Shown: one piece after another, positions 1 through 9,921 of the stretch | How positions within the stretch are numbered: position 1 is the first letter of the stretch | Layout of the letters: the number at the start of each line of letters is the position of its first letter | From: Prosthecobacter gellanilyticus | GTDB taxonomy: Bacteria; Verrucomicrobiota; Verrucomicrobiia; Verrucomicrobiales; Verrucomicrobiaceae | NCBI RefSeq assembly: GCF_007992435.1 | Contig: NZ_BKAG01000012.1 | Location: 1-64,000 of the forward strand | DNA: 64,000 nucleotides | Direction: 5' to 3' | Notes under the pieces: model-generated | Database searches by the model: none | Seen by the model: only the letters and a program-made list of their open reading frames with translations | What the model was told of the DNA's origin: nothing | Program-made: the position numbers and the translations under genes

Positions 1-528
1 GTGATGAAGGCCTGCATCCTCAGCGACAGTCTCATGACTGTCCGAAGGAGCCAGGCTGACGGGAGGAGAAAAGTTATAAGGCTGCGTCTGCGTGGGCTCG
101 GGTGCCACTGCTGGCGCTGGCGGAGCCATGTGCGCAGGGGCCGAAGCCGGAACTGGAGTAGGAACTGCTGGAGCGGGCGCAGGCATGGGCATGCCCTGTG
201 GAGGCGGCATCATGCCAGGATGCTGTGGCATCGGCATCTGCGGGTAACCTGGAGGGTAGCCCATCGGCTGCCCTGGATAACCCATCGGATGCTGCGGGTA
301 GCCTGGCGGGTAGCCCATGGGCTGTGGATACCCTTGCGGCATCGCTCCCGTTGGAGGAGGCATCATCCCAGGCTGCATCGGGTAGCCTGGAGGATAGCCC
401 ATCGGATACCCGGGCGGCGGCATCATGCCAGGCTGCATGGGATAACCAGGAGGATAACCAATCGGCTGTGGTCCTCCTGGGGGCGGTGGAGGCTGGGGCT
501 GGTCAGAAGGTGGCTGTTTGGGATCCAT
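1..528 (-). CDS. Pro/Gly/Tyr/Met-repeat protein, N-terminal part (3' end outside window)
   Basis: Read on the minus strand, an uninterrupted frame runs from ATG at 528 to the window edge (176 codons). It starts MDPKQPPSDQPQPPPPPGG and then repeats units of the type GYPPGYPMQPGMMPPP and MGYPPGYPQ until about residue 105. A Pro/Ala-rich stretch follows, ending in a more ordinary sequence (…PPVSLAPSDSHETVAEDAG). Such GYPPGYP runs are known as disordered N-terminal tails of membrane proteins and annexin-like proteins. Nothing catalytic is visible and the functional domain must lie beyond the edge. A purine-rich AAGGAAAG lies about 20 nt upstream of the ATG, too far to be a convincing ribosome site. 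Confidence 0.7.
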   Translation of the reverse strand, partial: MDPKQPPSDQPQPPPPPGGPQPIGYPPGYPMQPGMMPPPGYPMGYPPGYPMQPGMMPPPTGAMPQGYPQPMGYPPGYPQHPMGYPGQPMGYPPGYPQMPMPQHPGMMPPPQGMPMPAPAPAVPTPVPASAPAHMAPPAPAVAPEPTQTQPYNFSPPVSLAPSDSHETVAEDAGLHH

Positions 529-697
529 GAATGGTCAAAAAAGGTTCTTTCCTTCAGAATAGCGAACTACTCCCTGTTCATGCAAGTAGGGAATCGCAGC
601 GAAATCACCTTTTAACGAATCAAAATCACGGCGGGAAATGCCGCCACCCCTTGCCAAGCTTGGTCAAACGTGGACAACTTTTATCCACGCTTCACGG

Positions 698-1474
698 TCA
701 ATACGGCATCAGCGTGATGAAGGACGTGTCCTTGATCTTCTGTCCGGGCTGTGTGCGTGTCATCAACTCAAACTGCTCAGACCACTTGAGCATGGCCTGA
801 GTGGCGTGACCATACGGTTTGAAGTCCCTCAGACTGTAGAAGGTCATTTTATCGGCCTCATTGTCAGCAAACTGGAGGAACAGGCCACCGCTTTTCGAAT
901 CTCTCACCTTCCCTTCGATGGCCATGTTGCCTTTGGTGAAATAGCCTCCCAACCCCGCCACGGGGCCGACGACAAACTTGAGCGCCGTTTTGACCGCATT
1001 GCCCTTCGGACTTGTGGGGTTCAGTTCCACGATGGCAAGCTCCAGGGTCACCGTGTCGGGCCCGGGCTTTTGCTCGATGCTGTAACGGGACTGCGGTGAT
1101 CGGAGGAAGGCTTTGGCGAACTCATTGCGCAGGCGCAGCGCCATCTCGTTTTCCCGGCGTTCAATGCTCCCCCATTGCACCTCTTTTTTGACGAGAGGCT
1201 TCTGGATGGGGCGCAAATATTGAAGAGTCACAGGTGCCACATAGAGCTTGGTTTTCTTGATGACCCCGGCTTCCAGTTCCTTGTCTGTGGTCATCCAAAG
1301 CTTGTGAAAGGGCAGTTGCTTGCGGGTGTCCATGGCCTTCTCGGGCTGCTCAAAGAAGGCGGAAAGCTTGGCGGGCTTGGCCTTGAGCAGGCGGTTGGTC
1401 GTGCCGCAGGAGGTCAACAAAACCAGGGCCATCAGGCCGGTTATCCGAAGCAGTGGGGGGAGAAGTCCGGGCAT
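698..1474 (-). CDS. DUF3313-like lipoprotein (paralogue of the gene at 14687-15457)
   Basis: The protein has 258 residues. Its N-terminus is a lipoprotein signal (LRITGLMALVLLTSC, lipobox LTSC), predicting an acylated periplasmic or outer-membrane protein. The body has the pattern YVAPVTLQYLRP, then a Glu/Arg-rich helix, then TVTLELAIVELNPT and NMAIEGKVRDSKSG, which resembles DUF3313 lipoproteins of unknown function. The gene at 14687-15457 on the other strand has the same architecture (YISPVGLDHLRPM, LVLEVAIIEFNP, NMAIEGRLMDFKT), so the two are paralogues. It stands alone, with short gaps on both sides. The function is unknown; a role in outer-membrane transport or assembly is only a guess. 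Confidence 0.85.
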   Translation of the reverse strand: MPGLLPPLLRITGLMALVLLTSCGTTNRLLKAKPAKLSAFFEQPEKAMDTRKQLPFHKLWMTTDKELEAGVIKKTKLYVAPVTLQYLRPIQKPLVKKEVQWGSIERRENEMALRLRNEFAKAFLRSPQSRYSIEQKPGPDTVTLELAIVELNPTSPKGNAVKTALKFVVGPVAGLGGYFTKGNMAIEGKVRDSKSGGLFLQFADNEADKMTFYSLRDFKPYGHATQAMLKWSEQFELMTRTQPGQKIKDTSFITLMPY

Positions 1475-1568
1475 GTCGTGAAAAACGAAAAGACTGCAAA
1501 ATTGAGAGCCTCAGGATTGCGTGACAGAGGTTGACGTCGCAAGCCATCTCTTCGACTTATTGCAACCA

Positions 1569-2060
1569 ATGCGCGGTTTCCCCCCCATCCAGATCTTCGT
1601 CCTCGGCCTGCTTTTTGGGCTGCTGGCCGTGCCGCTCGTGCAGCTCACGGGAAATGCGCCCCGGCATGCGGAGAATGAGGACGTGCCTCAGGCGCAGGCG
1701 CAGCACGGCACCCAGGAGGTCAAAGGTGGCGATCAGCACCCCGAGGGCGAGCACAAGCACGTGGAGGTTCCAGCCCTGATCCGCCTGCGCTATGCGCACA
1801 AGCCGCTCTCAGTCAGCCTGAAGAGCAACGGCGAGGAATTGCTCACGAAACTGGATCTCTCCGAAGCGGTGGTCGAGGTCAAAGCCAAGGTCGAAGTCTC
1901 CCATGACGGCAACGAGCTGAGCCTGGAGGCCAAGTGGCCGGAAGGCACACCTGACACGGCTTTGACGGTCGAGATCGAACCTGAAGGTTTCGAGACGCGC
2001 CGTGAAACCCGCTGGTCCAGCGGCCCCACGCTGAGCGAAATCCTCACTCTTATCTGGTAA
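1569..2060 (+). CDS. Single-span membrane protein with His-rich linker
   Basis: The protein has 163 residues from ATG 1569; an upstream GTG at 1521 is possible, but the residues it adds look non-coding. Residues 6-27 form one hydrophobic segment (IQIFVLGLLFGLLAVPLVQL). A polar, His/Glu-rich linker follows (HPEGEHKHVEVP), then a soluble domain of about 90 residues rich in beta-type sequence. The stop codon overlaps the ATG of the next gene (TAATG at 2058-2062), so the two are translationally coupled and probably act together. The neighbour is a metal-type ABC ATPase with its own His/Cys-rich N-terminus, which suggests metal binding as a shared property. No family is recognised; it is not a permease, having only one membrane segment. 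Confidence 0.75.
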   Translation: MRGFPPIQIFVLGLLFGLLAVPLVQLTGNAPRHAENEDVPQAQAQHGTQEVKGGDQHPEGEHKHVEVPALIRLRYAHKPLSVSLKSNGEELLTKLDLSEAVVEVKAKVEVSHDGNELSLEAKWPEGTPDTALTVEIEPEGFETRRETRWSSGPTLSEILTLIW

Positions 2061-2848
2061 TGTCCATGTCTGCATCCACTCCCAAAGAACACGTCTGCTG
2101 GGGCGGCGGCTGCGCGCATGCCCACCATCACCGCCTGGAGGTACGTGATCTCCGTGTGAGTTATCGTGAGGTGCTGGCGCTGGATGGCATCAACTTCGCC
2201 ACCGAATGCGGACGCAGCATCGCGCTCATCGGTCCCAATGGCGCCGGCAAGAGCACGCTGCTGAAGTCGCTCGCAGGCCTCCTGCCCATGGAAAGCGGCA
2301 GCATCATCTGGCGCGGCCAGCCTCTCACCCGCAGCAGTCATGAGATCGCCTACCTTCCGCAGCGGGGAGATGTCGACTGGCAGTTCCCCATCACCGTGCG
2401 CGGCCTGGTGGAGATGGGACGTTATCCCAACCTCGGCTGGTGGCGTGGCTACTCGAAGCATGACAGTGACATCGTGCAGCGCGCTCTCACCGCCATGAAC
2501 CTGCTGGATCTTCAAGATCGCCAGATCAGCGCCCTTTCCGGTGGCCAGCAGCAGCGCACCTTCATCGCTCGTGCCTTGGCGCAGGAAGCCCACGTTCTTC
2601 TGCTGGATGAACCCTTCACCGGTCTCGATAAACCGGCGCAAGACAACTTGAGCCGCCTCTTCAAAGAACTCACCGCGGAAGGGCGGCTGCTCATCGCCAG
2701 TCATCATGATCTGCAAACCGTCACCGGTTACTATGATGACGTGCTGCTCATCAAGAAGACCCAGATCACCTTTGGTGACGTGGCAACGCACTTCACGCAG
2801 GAGAAGATCGCCGAGGCCTATGGTGGCACAAGTGTCGCCAAGCTTTGA
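2060..2848 (+). CDS. Metal-type (Zn/Mn/Fe chelate) ABC transporter ATP-binding protein
   Basis: The protein has 262 residues. Walker A is GPNGAGKST, the signature is LSGGQQQR, Walker B is VLLLDEPFTGLD and the switch His lies in ASHHD. The Q-loop region YLPQRGDVDWQFPITV is typical of the MntB/TroB/ZnuC group, whose ATPases drive uptake of Mn, Zn or Fe through a TroCD-type permease. Before the ABC domain there is an unusual Cys/His segment (HVCWGGGCAHAHHH, residues 11-24) that could bind metal. The gene overlaps the upstream membrane-protein gene by one base. Neither the membrane permease nor a TroA-type binding protein is present in the window, so the transporter is incomplete here or its partners are encoded elsewhere. 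MSMSAS offers a second ATG at 2066. Confidence 0.9.
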   Translation: MSMSASTPKEHVCWGGGCAHAHHHRLEVRDLRVSYREVLALDGINFATECGRSIALIGPNGAGKSTLLKSLAGLLPMESGSIIWRGQPLTRSSHEIAYLPQRGDVDWQFPITVRGLVEMGRYPNLGWWRGYSKHDSDIVQRALTAMNLLDLQDRQISALSGGQQQRTFIARALAQEAHVLLLDEPFTGLDKPAQDNLSRLFKELTAEGRLLIASHHDLQTVTGYYDDVLLIKKTQITFGDVATHFTQEKIAEAYGGTSVAKL

Positions 2849-3025
2849 GCAAAGATGCTATAGCGCAGGCTGATCTGGATTCCCGGGCGTAACACGCTCG
2901 ACAACCTCATGCCATGCTTCCTACCATAGGAGTATGGCACCTGCCCTTTTACATCCGCTTTACTGTGAACGCCCCAAGGCAGGCCTTTGTCTCCCGTCAT
3001 GCTTCATCGTCACCACCTCACGGTC

Positions 3026-6000
3026 ATGAAACGCCTTTTCCTCTCTCTCCTCCTCGCCGCCGTGTCCATCTCCCTTGCCCCAGCTCAAACAGCCGCCGAG
3101 TCCCTCGCGAAGGTGCGGAAGCTCACCGAGCAGGGCAACCATCGCGAGGCGGCGGACCTCGGCAAGGCGGCGCTCGCCAAACCCGATGTCTCCGGGGAAC
3201 TCATGGTCGCGACGCTGGAGGCCTTGGGCAACCTCAGTGCCTACCCGGAGCAGGAGGAGGTGATCGAGGCAACGGTCAAGGCACATGCCAAATCCTGGGA
3301 GGTGTTGTCCGTGGGAGGTTTTTGGTTCACTCAGCTTGTCCATTACGGCGAGGTCGTGGACGGAAAGTTTGTTCGCGGTAAAAGTGATAACTGGAACAAC
3401 CGCAAGGGCACCGAGCTCAAGGACCGTGTGCGTTCCTTGCAACTGCTGGAGGCTGCCTGGAAGGCTTTGCCCGCCGACATCGAGACCGCCGAGAGCAGCG
3501 CCTTAATTCAGGCTCTGACGACTACTCTGATGCAGGGGCATCACGGCGCTTTCAATGCGTGGTCGCTCCTGGCTCTGACGGATCTGACCACCCTGCCCGA
3601 CTACGATGATGAGAGCGGTCTCGACTCACCTGCCAGCGGCTATCCCGTGGATGAGAAAGGTGACCCTATTTTTTTCCAGGTGCCTGCATCATGGGAGGCC
3701 GCGAAGAATGATGGTGAACGGCTGCGCTGGCTGCAAGCCGAGCGCACCAAGCTCAGTGCAGATGAAGCACTCAAAGCCCGCCGTGAGCTTGTGGAAGTGG
3801 CCACCGGCTGGTTCTCAGTCCAGACTCTCGCGGAATATGGTTTCCGATTTGGCGAAAACGATGACGCTGCTGACTCCAAGAGCAGCATCGCCACACTGCA
3901 CACGCTGAAGGATGATGAGACCGTTGCCAAACTCGCCACTGGACCGAAGAGGTTTACTTTGCCGCCGGAGTGGAGTTTCCTGACCATCTGGAAGGGCATC
4001 GCAGAGGACGCTCAGGCACCTGCTTACTCACGCAAGGAGGCCTGGGAGCGCATTGCCCAGGAACTGCTGAATCGCCGTCAGCATCCACGTGCGGTCGAGG
4101 CCTTGCAGAAGGCTTTCGAGCTCGAAACCGATACGGCTGGCAAGGAGAACCTCCGTAAGCGGATTGAGCAGGTCACCGGCAACTGGGGCCACTTCGAGCC
4201 TCAGCAATCCTTCCCGGCCGACCAGGAGGCGAAGCTCCAGCTCGTCTTTCGCAATGCCACGAAAGTCAGCCTCGCCGCACGCAAGGTGGATGTGGCAAAG
4301 CTGCTCGCCGATGCCGAGGCCTATCTGCGCAGCGAGCCTGGTGAGTTTGACTGGCAGCGGGCCAATCTGAACACGATCGGCCAGCGCTTGCTCGCCAAAG
4401 GCGGTGACAAGTATCTCAGCAAACCCGTCGCTGAGTGGTCGCAGGATCTGGAGCCGCGTGCCAACCATTGGGACAAGCGCGTGGAAGTGCCAACTCCGCT
4501 TAAAGACGCAGGCGCCTATCTTGTCGAAGGCACCTTTGAAGGCGGTCACTGGACGCGCGCATTGGTGTGGCTGGAAGGCACCGTCATTGTGAGGACCAGT
4601 CAGTCGAATGGTCTGCACTACTTCGTGGCGGACGCAGTGACCGGTGCGCCTGTGGCCGGTGCCACGGTACGCTTTTTTGGTTACCGCACCCAGTGGGGCC
4701 GGGGCGGCCTGCTGAAGCGGGAAAAGATGCTGTATTTCTTCAAGGATTTCCAAGCCACCACTGACAAAAACGGCGTGGTGAAGGTGAAGGAAAACTTGAA
4801 CGATCATCAGTGGCTCATCCGCGCCACCACGGCGGACGGCAGACTGGCCTTTGATGGTTTTGAGTCCGCCTATTTCTATGATCGCAGTGATAGCTTCGGC
4901 GAGCAGACTCGCCTCTACTCCATCACCGATCGTCCGGTCTATCGTCCCGGTCAGGAAGTAAAATGGAAGGCCTGGGCTCGCCTCGTGGGCTATGATCCCA
5001 AGCTGAACACGAACAAGTTTGCTGGCAAGTACGTGGAGGTCCGCATTCAAGACCCGCGCGGCGAGGAAATCGCCAAGAAGATTTACACGGCGGATGATTC
5101 CGGCGCGGTCAATGACGTGCTCTCACTGGCTGACGATGCCACACTAGGCGAGTACGGCATTTCGTTTTCGATAGCGTCGAAGGGGGGGACGACTATCGAG
5201 CATCTGGGCGATCATTCCTTCCGTGTCGAAGAATACAAGAAACCGGAATTCGAGGTGAAGGTGGAAGCCCCGGAAAAACCCGTGGCATTGGGAGATACCT
5301 TTGAGGTGAAGGTGAAGGCTGAATACTACTTCGGTGGTCCGGTGAAGCAGGGTAAAGTGAAGTACAAAGTGCAGCGCAGCGCACACACCGACCGCTGGTT
5401 CCCCATAGGACGCTGGGACTGGTTGTTTGGTGCCGGTTATGGCTGGCAGGCCACCTACTATGACTGGTATCCAGGTTCTTCACGCTGGTGCATGTGCGTT
5501 CCCCGCTGGCCATGGTTCCGCTGGCAGAGCGATCCGCCAGAACTCGTGGCCGAAGGCGAGGCACCGCTGAATGCTGACGGCACCTTCACCGTGAAGGTGG
5601 ACACCACTCTCGCCAAGGAACTGCATGGCAATGAAGATCATCGCTATGAGATCGATGCCGAGGTCACGGACCAGTCGCGCCGAACCATCCTTGGTAAAGG
5701 CAGCGTGCTCGCCGCCCGTCGTCCGTTTGAAGTCTATGTGTCCACGGACCGTGGCTACTACAATGCCGGCGACTCAGGCACGGTGAATGTTCATGCGCGC
5801 ACTTTGGACGGCCGCGAGGTCAAGGCCACGGGTGAGGTCGTGCTCTACCGCGTGACCTATGGCAAAGACGGCACTCCAGCTGAAGAAGCGGTGCACACAG
5901 TGCAGATCAGCCTCACCAGCGACAAGCCTGCGGCTCAGGAGAAGCTCACCTTTGCCCAGGGCGGCCAGTATCGTGTCTCGGTGAAGCTCAAGGACGAGGC

Positions 6001-9000
6001 GAAACATGAGATCGAAGGCTCCACCTTCCTCACCGTTCGTGGTCAGGGTTTCAATGAAGGCCGTGACTTCCGCTTTGATGATCTGGAACTGCTCACGGAG
6101 AAGGAAGAATATGCTCCTGGTGAGGAGGTTGAGGTGACCATCAATACCAACCGCATGGGCAGCACCGTGGCCTTGTTCCTGCGCGCCCAGAACAGCGTTT
6201 ATCCCGAGCCCGTCTGGCTCAAACTGGAAGGCAAGAGCATCACCCATCGCTTCAAGCTCGATGAGGCCGATCAGCCTAACATCTTCATTGAGGCTTACAC
6301 CGTCAGCGGTGCGCGTTTGCACAAGCTGACCCGCCAGATCATCGTGCCTCCGCAGAAGCGCATCGCCACCGTGGAACTGACGCCGGATGCAGAAACCTAT
6401 CTTCCGGGTCAAGGCTCCAAGGTCAAAGTGAAGGTCAAGGATGCCAACGGCAATCCCTTCACAGGTCAGGTGGTGCTCACGGCCTATGACAAGGCGCTGG
6501 AGTACATCTCCGGCGGCAGCAACCAGGAGGACATCCGCCCCTTCTTCTGGGGCTGGAAGCGCAGTCACTACACGCAGGTCAACGACTCACTCCGCCGCAT
6601 GGAAGCCAGGCTGCTGCGCGAGGGCGAGCTCTCGATGGAGTTTCTCGGCGCCTTTGGAAGTGCAACGGCCGATGACGAAGGTGTCGTGACACTCGCTGGA
6701 GGTGCCGCGAGAGGTGGCGGTTTCGGAAGAAGCCGGGGACTCAAGGCTGCAGCCCCGATGTCCATGGCGGCAGACGAGTTTGCGGCTGCACCTGGCTCAC
6801 CACCGCCGCCACCTGCGCCCTTAATGGCTGCAGAGGTAGCGCCCGCACCCCCACCAGCGCCAGAACCAGAGGGTGGCCAGGACGGACCACAGCCCATGAT
6901 CCGCAGCAACCTCGCTGACAGCGCGGTGTGGGTGGCAGATTTCAAGACCGATGCGAATGGCGAGGGCGAGCTGAACTTCAACCTGCCGGAGAACCTCACC
7001 ACGTGGAAGTTGCGCTCCTGGGTCATGGGACCGCTGACGCAGGTCGGTGAGGCTGGCGTGGAGGTGATCACGCGAAAAAATCTCATGGTTCGCTTGCAAG
7101 CTCCGCGTTTCTTTGTGGAGAAGGACGAGGTCGTGATCTCCGCGAACGTGCATAACGAAATGGATGTTTCGCAGCAGGTGAAGGCCGTGCTCGAACTCGA
7201 AGGCGGTGTCCTGGAGTTCATCGAAGCCGAGACCAAAACTCCCGCCCCACGTGAAGTTGCTGCCCACAGTGAAACCCGCATTGATTGGCGCGTGAAAGTC
7301 GTGGCCGAAGGTGAGGCAAAGATCCGCGTGAAAGCGCTGGCGCAAAAGGACAGCGACGCCATGGAGATGACCTTCCCCGCCTACACGCACGGCATGCTGA
7401 AGACAGATTCCTGGAGCCTGGCCCTGCGACCCGATCAAGCTAGTGGCAAGGTCACCGTCAAAGTGCCTGCGGAGCGCAAGCCTGAGCAGTCACGCCTGGA
7501 AGTGCGCTACTCACCCACGCTGGCCATGGCACTCGTGGATGCCCTGCCCTACCTCGCTGACTATCCTTATGGCTGCACCGAACAAACTTTGAATCGCTTC
7601 GTGCCGACGGTCATCACGCTGAATGTGCTGAAAAACCTCGGCGTGGATCTGAAGACCATTCGTGAAAAGCGCACGAACCTCAATGCCCAGGAAATCGGCG
7701 ATGCCGCGAAGCGTGCCAAACGCTGGCAGGGCAAGGATCGCGAGGGTAAATTGAAAGAAGCCGTCTTCGATGAAGACGAGGTCATGAAGATGGCCAAGAC
7801 CGGTTTGAAGCGTCTCGAAGCCATGCGCAATGGAGATGGTGGCTGGGGCTGGTTCCCCGGTGGCCGTGAATCTTCACCTCATATCACCGCACTGGTACTG
7901 CATGGTTTGAAAGCCGCGCAGAAGGCTGGCCTGGATGTCAACGACGGCACCGTGCGTCAGGGCCTGGACTATCTCAAGAGCCATGAAGCCGAAGAACTCC
8001 GCTGCTTGAAGCTTCCAGAGAAGCACAAGGATCACAAGAGCAGCCCGGATCATCTCGATGCCCTCATTCACTGCACCCTGGTGGAGCACGGCCAGGGCAA
8101 CAAGGAGATGCGCGGCTTCCTCTATGAGAAGCGGAACAACCTTTCACGCTACAACGTGGCCCTGCTCGGCATGGCCTGCCATGCTGTCGGCGAGAAAGAC
8201 CGTCGTGACATGTGCCTGCGTAATCTCCGCCAGTTCCTGAAGCAGGATGATGAGAACCAAACCGCCTGGCTGGAACTGCCGCAGGGTGGCTGGTGGTACT
8301 GGTGGGATGATGCCATCGAGACCCAGGCTATCTTCCTGCGCCTGCTGAGCGCCGTCGAACCGAAAGGCGAGACTGCGGCACGCATCGCCAAGTATCTGCT
8401 CAACAACCGCCGCAACGGCACCTACTGGAACAGCACGAAGGACACCGCTGCGGTCATCGAGGCGATGGCAGACTTCGTGAAGGCCAGCGGTGAATCCGCA
8501 CCTCAGCAAACCGTGGAGTTGCTGGTCGACGGCAAATCCCGGACGAAAGTGGAGATCACCAAGGAGAATCTCTTCAGCTTCAACGGGACCTTTGTTCTCA
8601 GTGGTGAAGATCTCAGCACTGGCGAGCACACGGTGGAACTGCGCAAGCTGGGTGAATCCCCTCTGTATGCGAACGCTTATCTCACCGTGTTCTCCAAGGA
8701 GGACATGATTCCCGCCGCAGGACTCGAGGTGAAGGCTCGCCGCAAGTTCTACAAGCTCATCGAAGAAAAGCCTGATCAGCAGGTGGCCGGCTCGCGTGGT
8801 CAGGTGGTGACCCAACAAGGTTTGAAATATCGCCGCGAGGAAGTCGCCAGCGATGCTGCCATCAAGAGTGGCGACCTCATCGAAGTCGAGCTGAGCATCG
8901 AGAGCAAGAACGACTATGAGTACGTGCTCATCGAGGACATGAAGCCTGCAGGCTTCGAGCCTGTCGAGGTTCGCAGCGGTTGGAACTACGATGGGCTGGC

Positions 9001-9199
9001 GAGTTACCAGGAGTATCGCGATGAACGCGTGGCCTTCTTTGCCGACCGCCTGCCCAAGGGCACTCACAATCTGCGCTATCGCGTGAAGGCCGAGATCCCC
9101 GGCCGCTTCAGCGCCCTGCCCACCAAGATCGAGGCCATGTATGCCCCGGAACTCAAAGGCAACTCTGACGAGTGGAAGGCCAAGATCGTGGAGGAGTGA
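3026..9199 (+). CDS. Bacterial alpha-2-macroglobulin family protein with thioester
   Basis: The protein has 2057 residues from ATG 3026, chosen because it opens a clear signal peptide (MKRLFLSLLLAAVSISLAPAQ); there is no lipobox Cys, so it should be secreted or periplasmic rather than lipid-anchored. Large A2Ms are protease traps: cleavage of a bait region exposes a thioester that binds the attacker covalently. Here the thioester motif YPYGCTEQT is intact (Cys about residue 1517, Gln three residues on). An N-terminal TPR-like segment is followed by macroglobulin domains (RPVYRPGQEVKWKAW). A Gly/Ala/Pro-rich stretch encoded at about 6700-6890 (SPPPPPAPLM, APAPPPAPEPEGG) is a good candidate bait or linker region. 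The A2M domain begins VWVADFKTDANGEG. No pbpC, its usual proteobacterial neighbour, is present. Confidence 0.95.
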   Translation: MKRLFLSLLLAAVSISLAPAQTAAESLAKVRKLTEQGNHREAADLGKAALAKPDVSGELMVATLEALGNLSAYPEQEEVIEATVKAHAKSWEVLSVGGFWFTQLVHYGEVVDGKFVRGKSDNWNNRKGTELKDRVRSLQLLEAAWKALPADIETAESSALIQALTTTLMQGHHGAFNAWSLLALTDLTTLPDYDDESGLDSPASGYPVDEKGDPIFFQVPASWEAAKNDGERLRWLQAERTKLSADEALKARRELVEVATGWFSVQTLAEYGFRFGENDDAADSKSSIATLHTLKDDETVAKLATGPKRFTLPPEWSFLTIWKGIAEDAQAPAYSRKEAWERIAQELLNRRQHPRAVEALQKAFELETDTAGKENLRKRIEQVTGNWGHFEPQQSFPADQEAKLQLVFRNATKVSLAARKVDVAKLLADAEAYLRSEPGEFDWQRANLNTIGQRLLAKGGDKYLSKPVAEWSQDLEPRANHWDKRVEVPTPLKDAGAYLVEGTFEGGHWTRALVWLEGTVIVRTSQSNGLHYFVADAVTGAPVAGATVRFFGYRTQWGRGGLLKREKMLYFFKDFQATTDKNGVVKVKENLNDHQWLIRATTADGRLAFDGFESAYFYDRSDSFGEQTRLYSITDRPVYRPGQEVKWKAWARLVGYDPKLNTNKFAGKYVEVRIQDPRGEEIAKKIYTADDSGAVNDVLSLADDATLGEYGISFSIASKGGTTIEHLGDHSFRVEEYKKPEFEVKVEAPEKPVALGDTFEVKVKAEYYFGGPVKQGKVKYKVQRSAHTDRWFPIGRWDWLFGAGYGWQATYYDWYPGSSRWCMCVPRWPWFRWQSDPPELVAEGEAPLNADGTFTVKVDTTLAKELHGNEDHRYEIDAEVTDQSRRTILGKGSVLAARRPFEVYVSTDRGYYNAGDSGTVNVHARTLDGREVKATGEVVLYRVTYGKDGTPAEEAVHTVQISLTSDKPAAQEKLTFAQGGQYRVSVKLKDEAKHEIEGSTFLTVRGQGFNEGRDFRFDDLELLTEKEEYAPGEEVEVTINTNRMGSTVALFLRAQNSVYPEPVWLKLEGKSITHRFKLDEADQPNIFIEAYTVSGARLHKLTRQIIVPPQKRIATVELTPDAETYLPGQGSKVKVKVKDANGNPFTGQVVLTAYDKALEYISGGSNQEDIRPFFWGWKRSHYTQVNDSLRRMEARLLREGELSMEFLGAFGSATADDEGVVTLAGGAARGGGFGRSRGLKAAAPMSMAADEFAAAPGSPPPPPAPLMAAEVAPAPPPAPEPEGGQDGPQPMIRSNLADSAVWVADFKTDANGEGELNFNLPENLTTWKLRSWVMGPLTQVGEAGVEVITRKNLMVRLQAPRFFVEKDEVVISANVHNEMDVSQQVKAVLELEGGVLEFIEAETKTPAPREVAAHSETRIDWRVKVVAEGEAKIRVKALAQKDSDAMEMTFPAYTHGMLKTDSWSLALRPDQASGKVTVKVPAERKPEQSRLEVRYSPTLAMALVDALPYLADYPYGCTEQTLNRFVPTVITLNVLKNLGVDLKTIREKRTNLNAQEIGDAAKRAKRWQGKDREGKLKEAVFDEDEVMKMAKTGLKRLEAMRNGDGGWGWFPGGRESSPHITALVLHGLKAAQKAGLDVNDGTVRQGLDYLKSHEAEELRCLKLPEKHKDHKSSPDHLDALIHCTLVEHGQGNKEMRGFLYEKRNNLSRYNVALLGMACHAVGEKDRRDMCLRNLRQFLKQDDENQTAWLELPQGGWWYWWDDAIETQAIFLRLLSAVEPKGETAARIAKYLLNNRRNGTYWNSTKDTAAVIEAMADFVKASGESAPQQTVELLVDGKSRTKVEITKENLFSFNGTFVLSGEDLSTGEHTVELRKLGESPLYANAYLTVFSKEDMIPAAGLEVKARRKFYKLIEEKPDQQVAGSRGQVVTQQGLKYRREEVASDAAIKSGDLIEVELSIESKNDYEYVLIEDMKPAGFEPVEVRSGWNYDGLASYQEYRDERVAFFADRLPKGTHNLRYRVKAEIPGRFSALPTKIEAMYAPELKGNSDEWKAKIVEE

Positions 9200-9242
9200 T
9201 GCGGGGGGGGTGTCCTCACCCGCATGCCCAACCAACTTTTGA

Positions 9243-9884
9243 TTAACGTGCCAGTGCCGCAGTCTTTTCAGCGGCACTGACCGGCTTGGGCTCGTCAAAC
9301 TGCATGAGCACCGTTGCACCATCGCCTTGAAGAATGCGCAGCTGCACGAGACGTTTGTTGCCGCGGTTGATCTGGAGATCGAGCTGCTTCAGGTGACGTT
9401 TCACAAACGGAGCCTTGGGCCGCAGCGTGATGGTGGAGATGCCAGGCGTGTCTTCGCTTTCCTTGACCAGGAAGTGCCGGTTCAGCTCATCCGGACTGGC
9501 CTCGCGGCCGCTCAGAAAGCGCGCCCACATGCGGTAGCGGGAGTCGTTTTCATCCAGCTCCTTCCATGGGGCGTCCGGTGCTTCCTTCACCCGAAACTCA
9601 CGGGCATCATGCACCAGCACGGTCACTGCTTGAGAGGTGTCACCGAGCTCCCAACGGAACGCACCATCCTGAAAGCGCCAGAAGCGCCCCTCGGAAACCA
9701 CGGGCTGTTTCAGCGCGGGCAGATTGCGCGTCTGCCGGAAGCTCACCACCATGTCTGGCAAATCCTTCTGGGCCGCAGCCCAGTCCATCATGACGGCAGG
9801 AATCGGCTCAGTCGGTTTGGGAAGAGTCACGGCCTGCGACCATGCGAGGGCTGGCATGACGAGGGCGAGGAGAAACGGGCGCAT
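9243..9884 (-). CDS. LolA-like outer-membrane lipoprotein carrier family protein
   Basis: The protein has 213 residues with a signal peptide (MRPFLLALVMPALAWSQA) and no lipobox, so it is predicted to be periplasmic. The sequence has the LolA/LolB half-barrel pattern: a Phe-Arg-Gln-Thr strand (VVSFRQTRNLP), GRFWRFQDGAFRWELG, VHDAREFRVK, and late strands ISTITLRPKAPFVKRHLKQLDLQ and RLVQLRILQGDG. LolA proteins ferry lipoproteins from LolCDE to the outer membrane, but many LolA-fold proteins, often beside glycolipid or transporter genes, have other lipid cargoes. It ends convergently 43 bp after the alpha-2-macroglobulin gene. Three LolD-type ATPases occur elsewhere in the window, none adjacent. 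Confidence 0.8.
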   Translation of the reverse strand: MRPFLLALVMPALAWSQAVTLPKPTEPIPAVMMDWAAAQKDLPDMVVSFRQTRNLPALKQPVVSEGRFWRFQDGAFRWELGDTSQAVTVLVHDAREFRVKEAPDAPWKELDENDSRYRMWARFLSGREASPDELNRHFLVKESEDTPGISTITLRPKAPFVKRHLKQLDLQINRGNKRLVQLRILQGDGATVLMQFDEPKPVSAAEKTAALAR

Positions 9885-9921
9885 GGAAGATACTGAGGAA
9901 AATGGAGGACAATGTGACGTC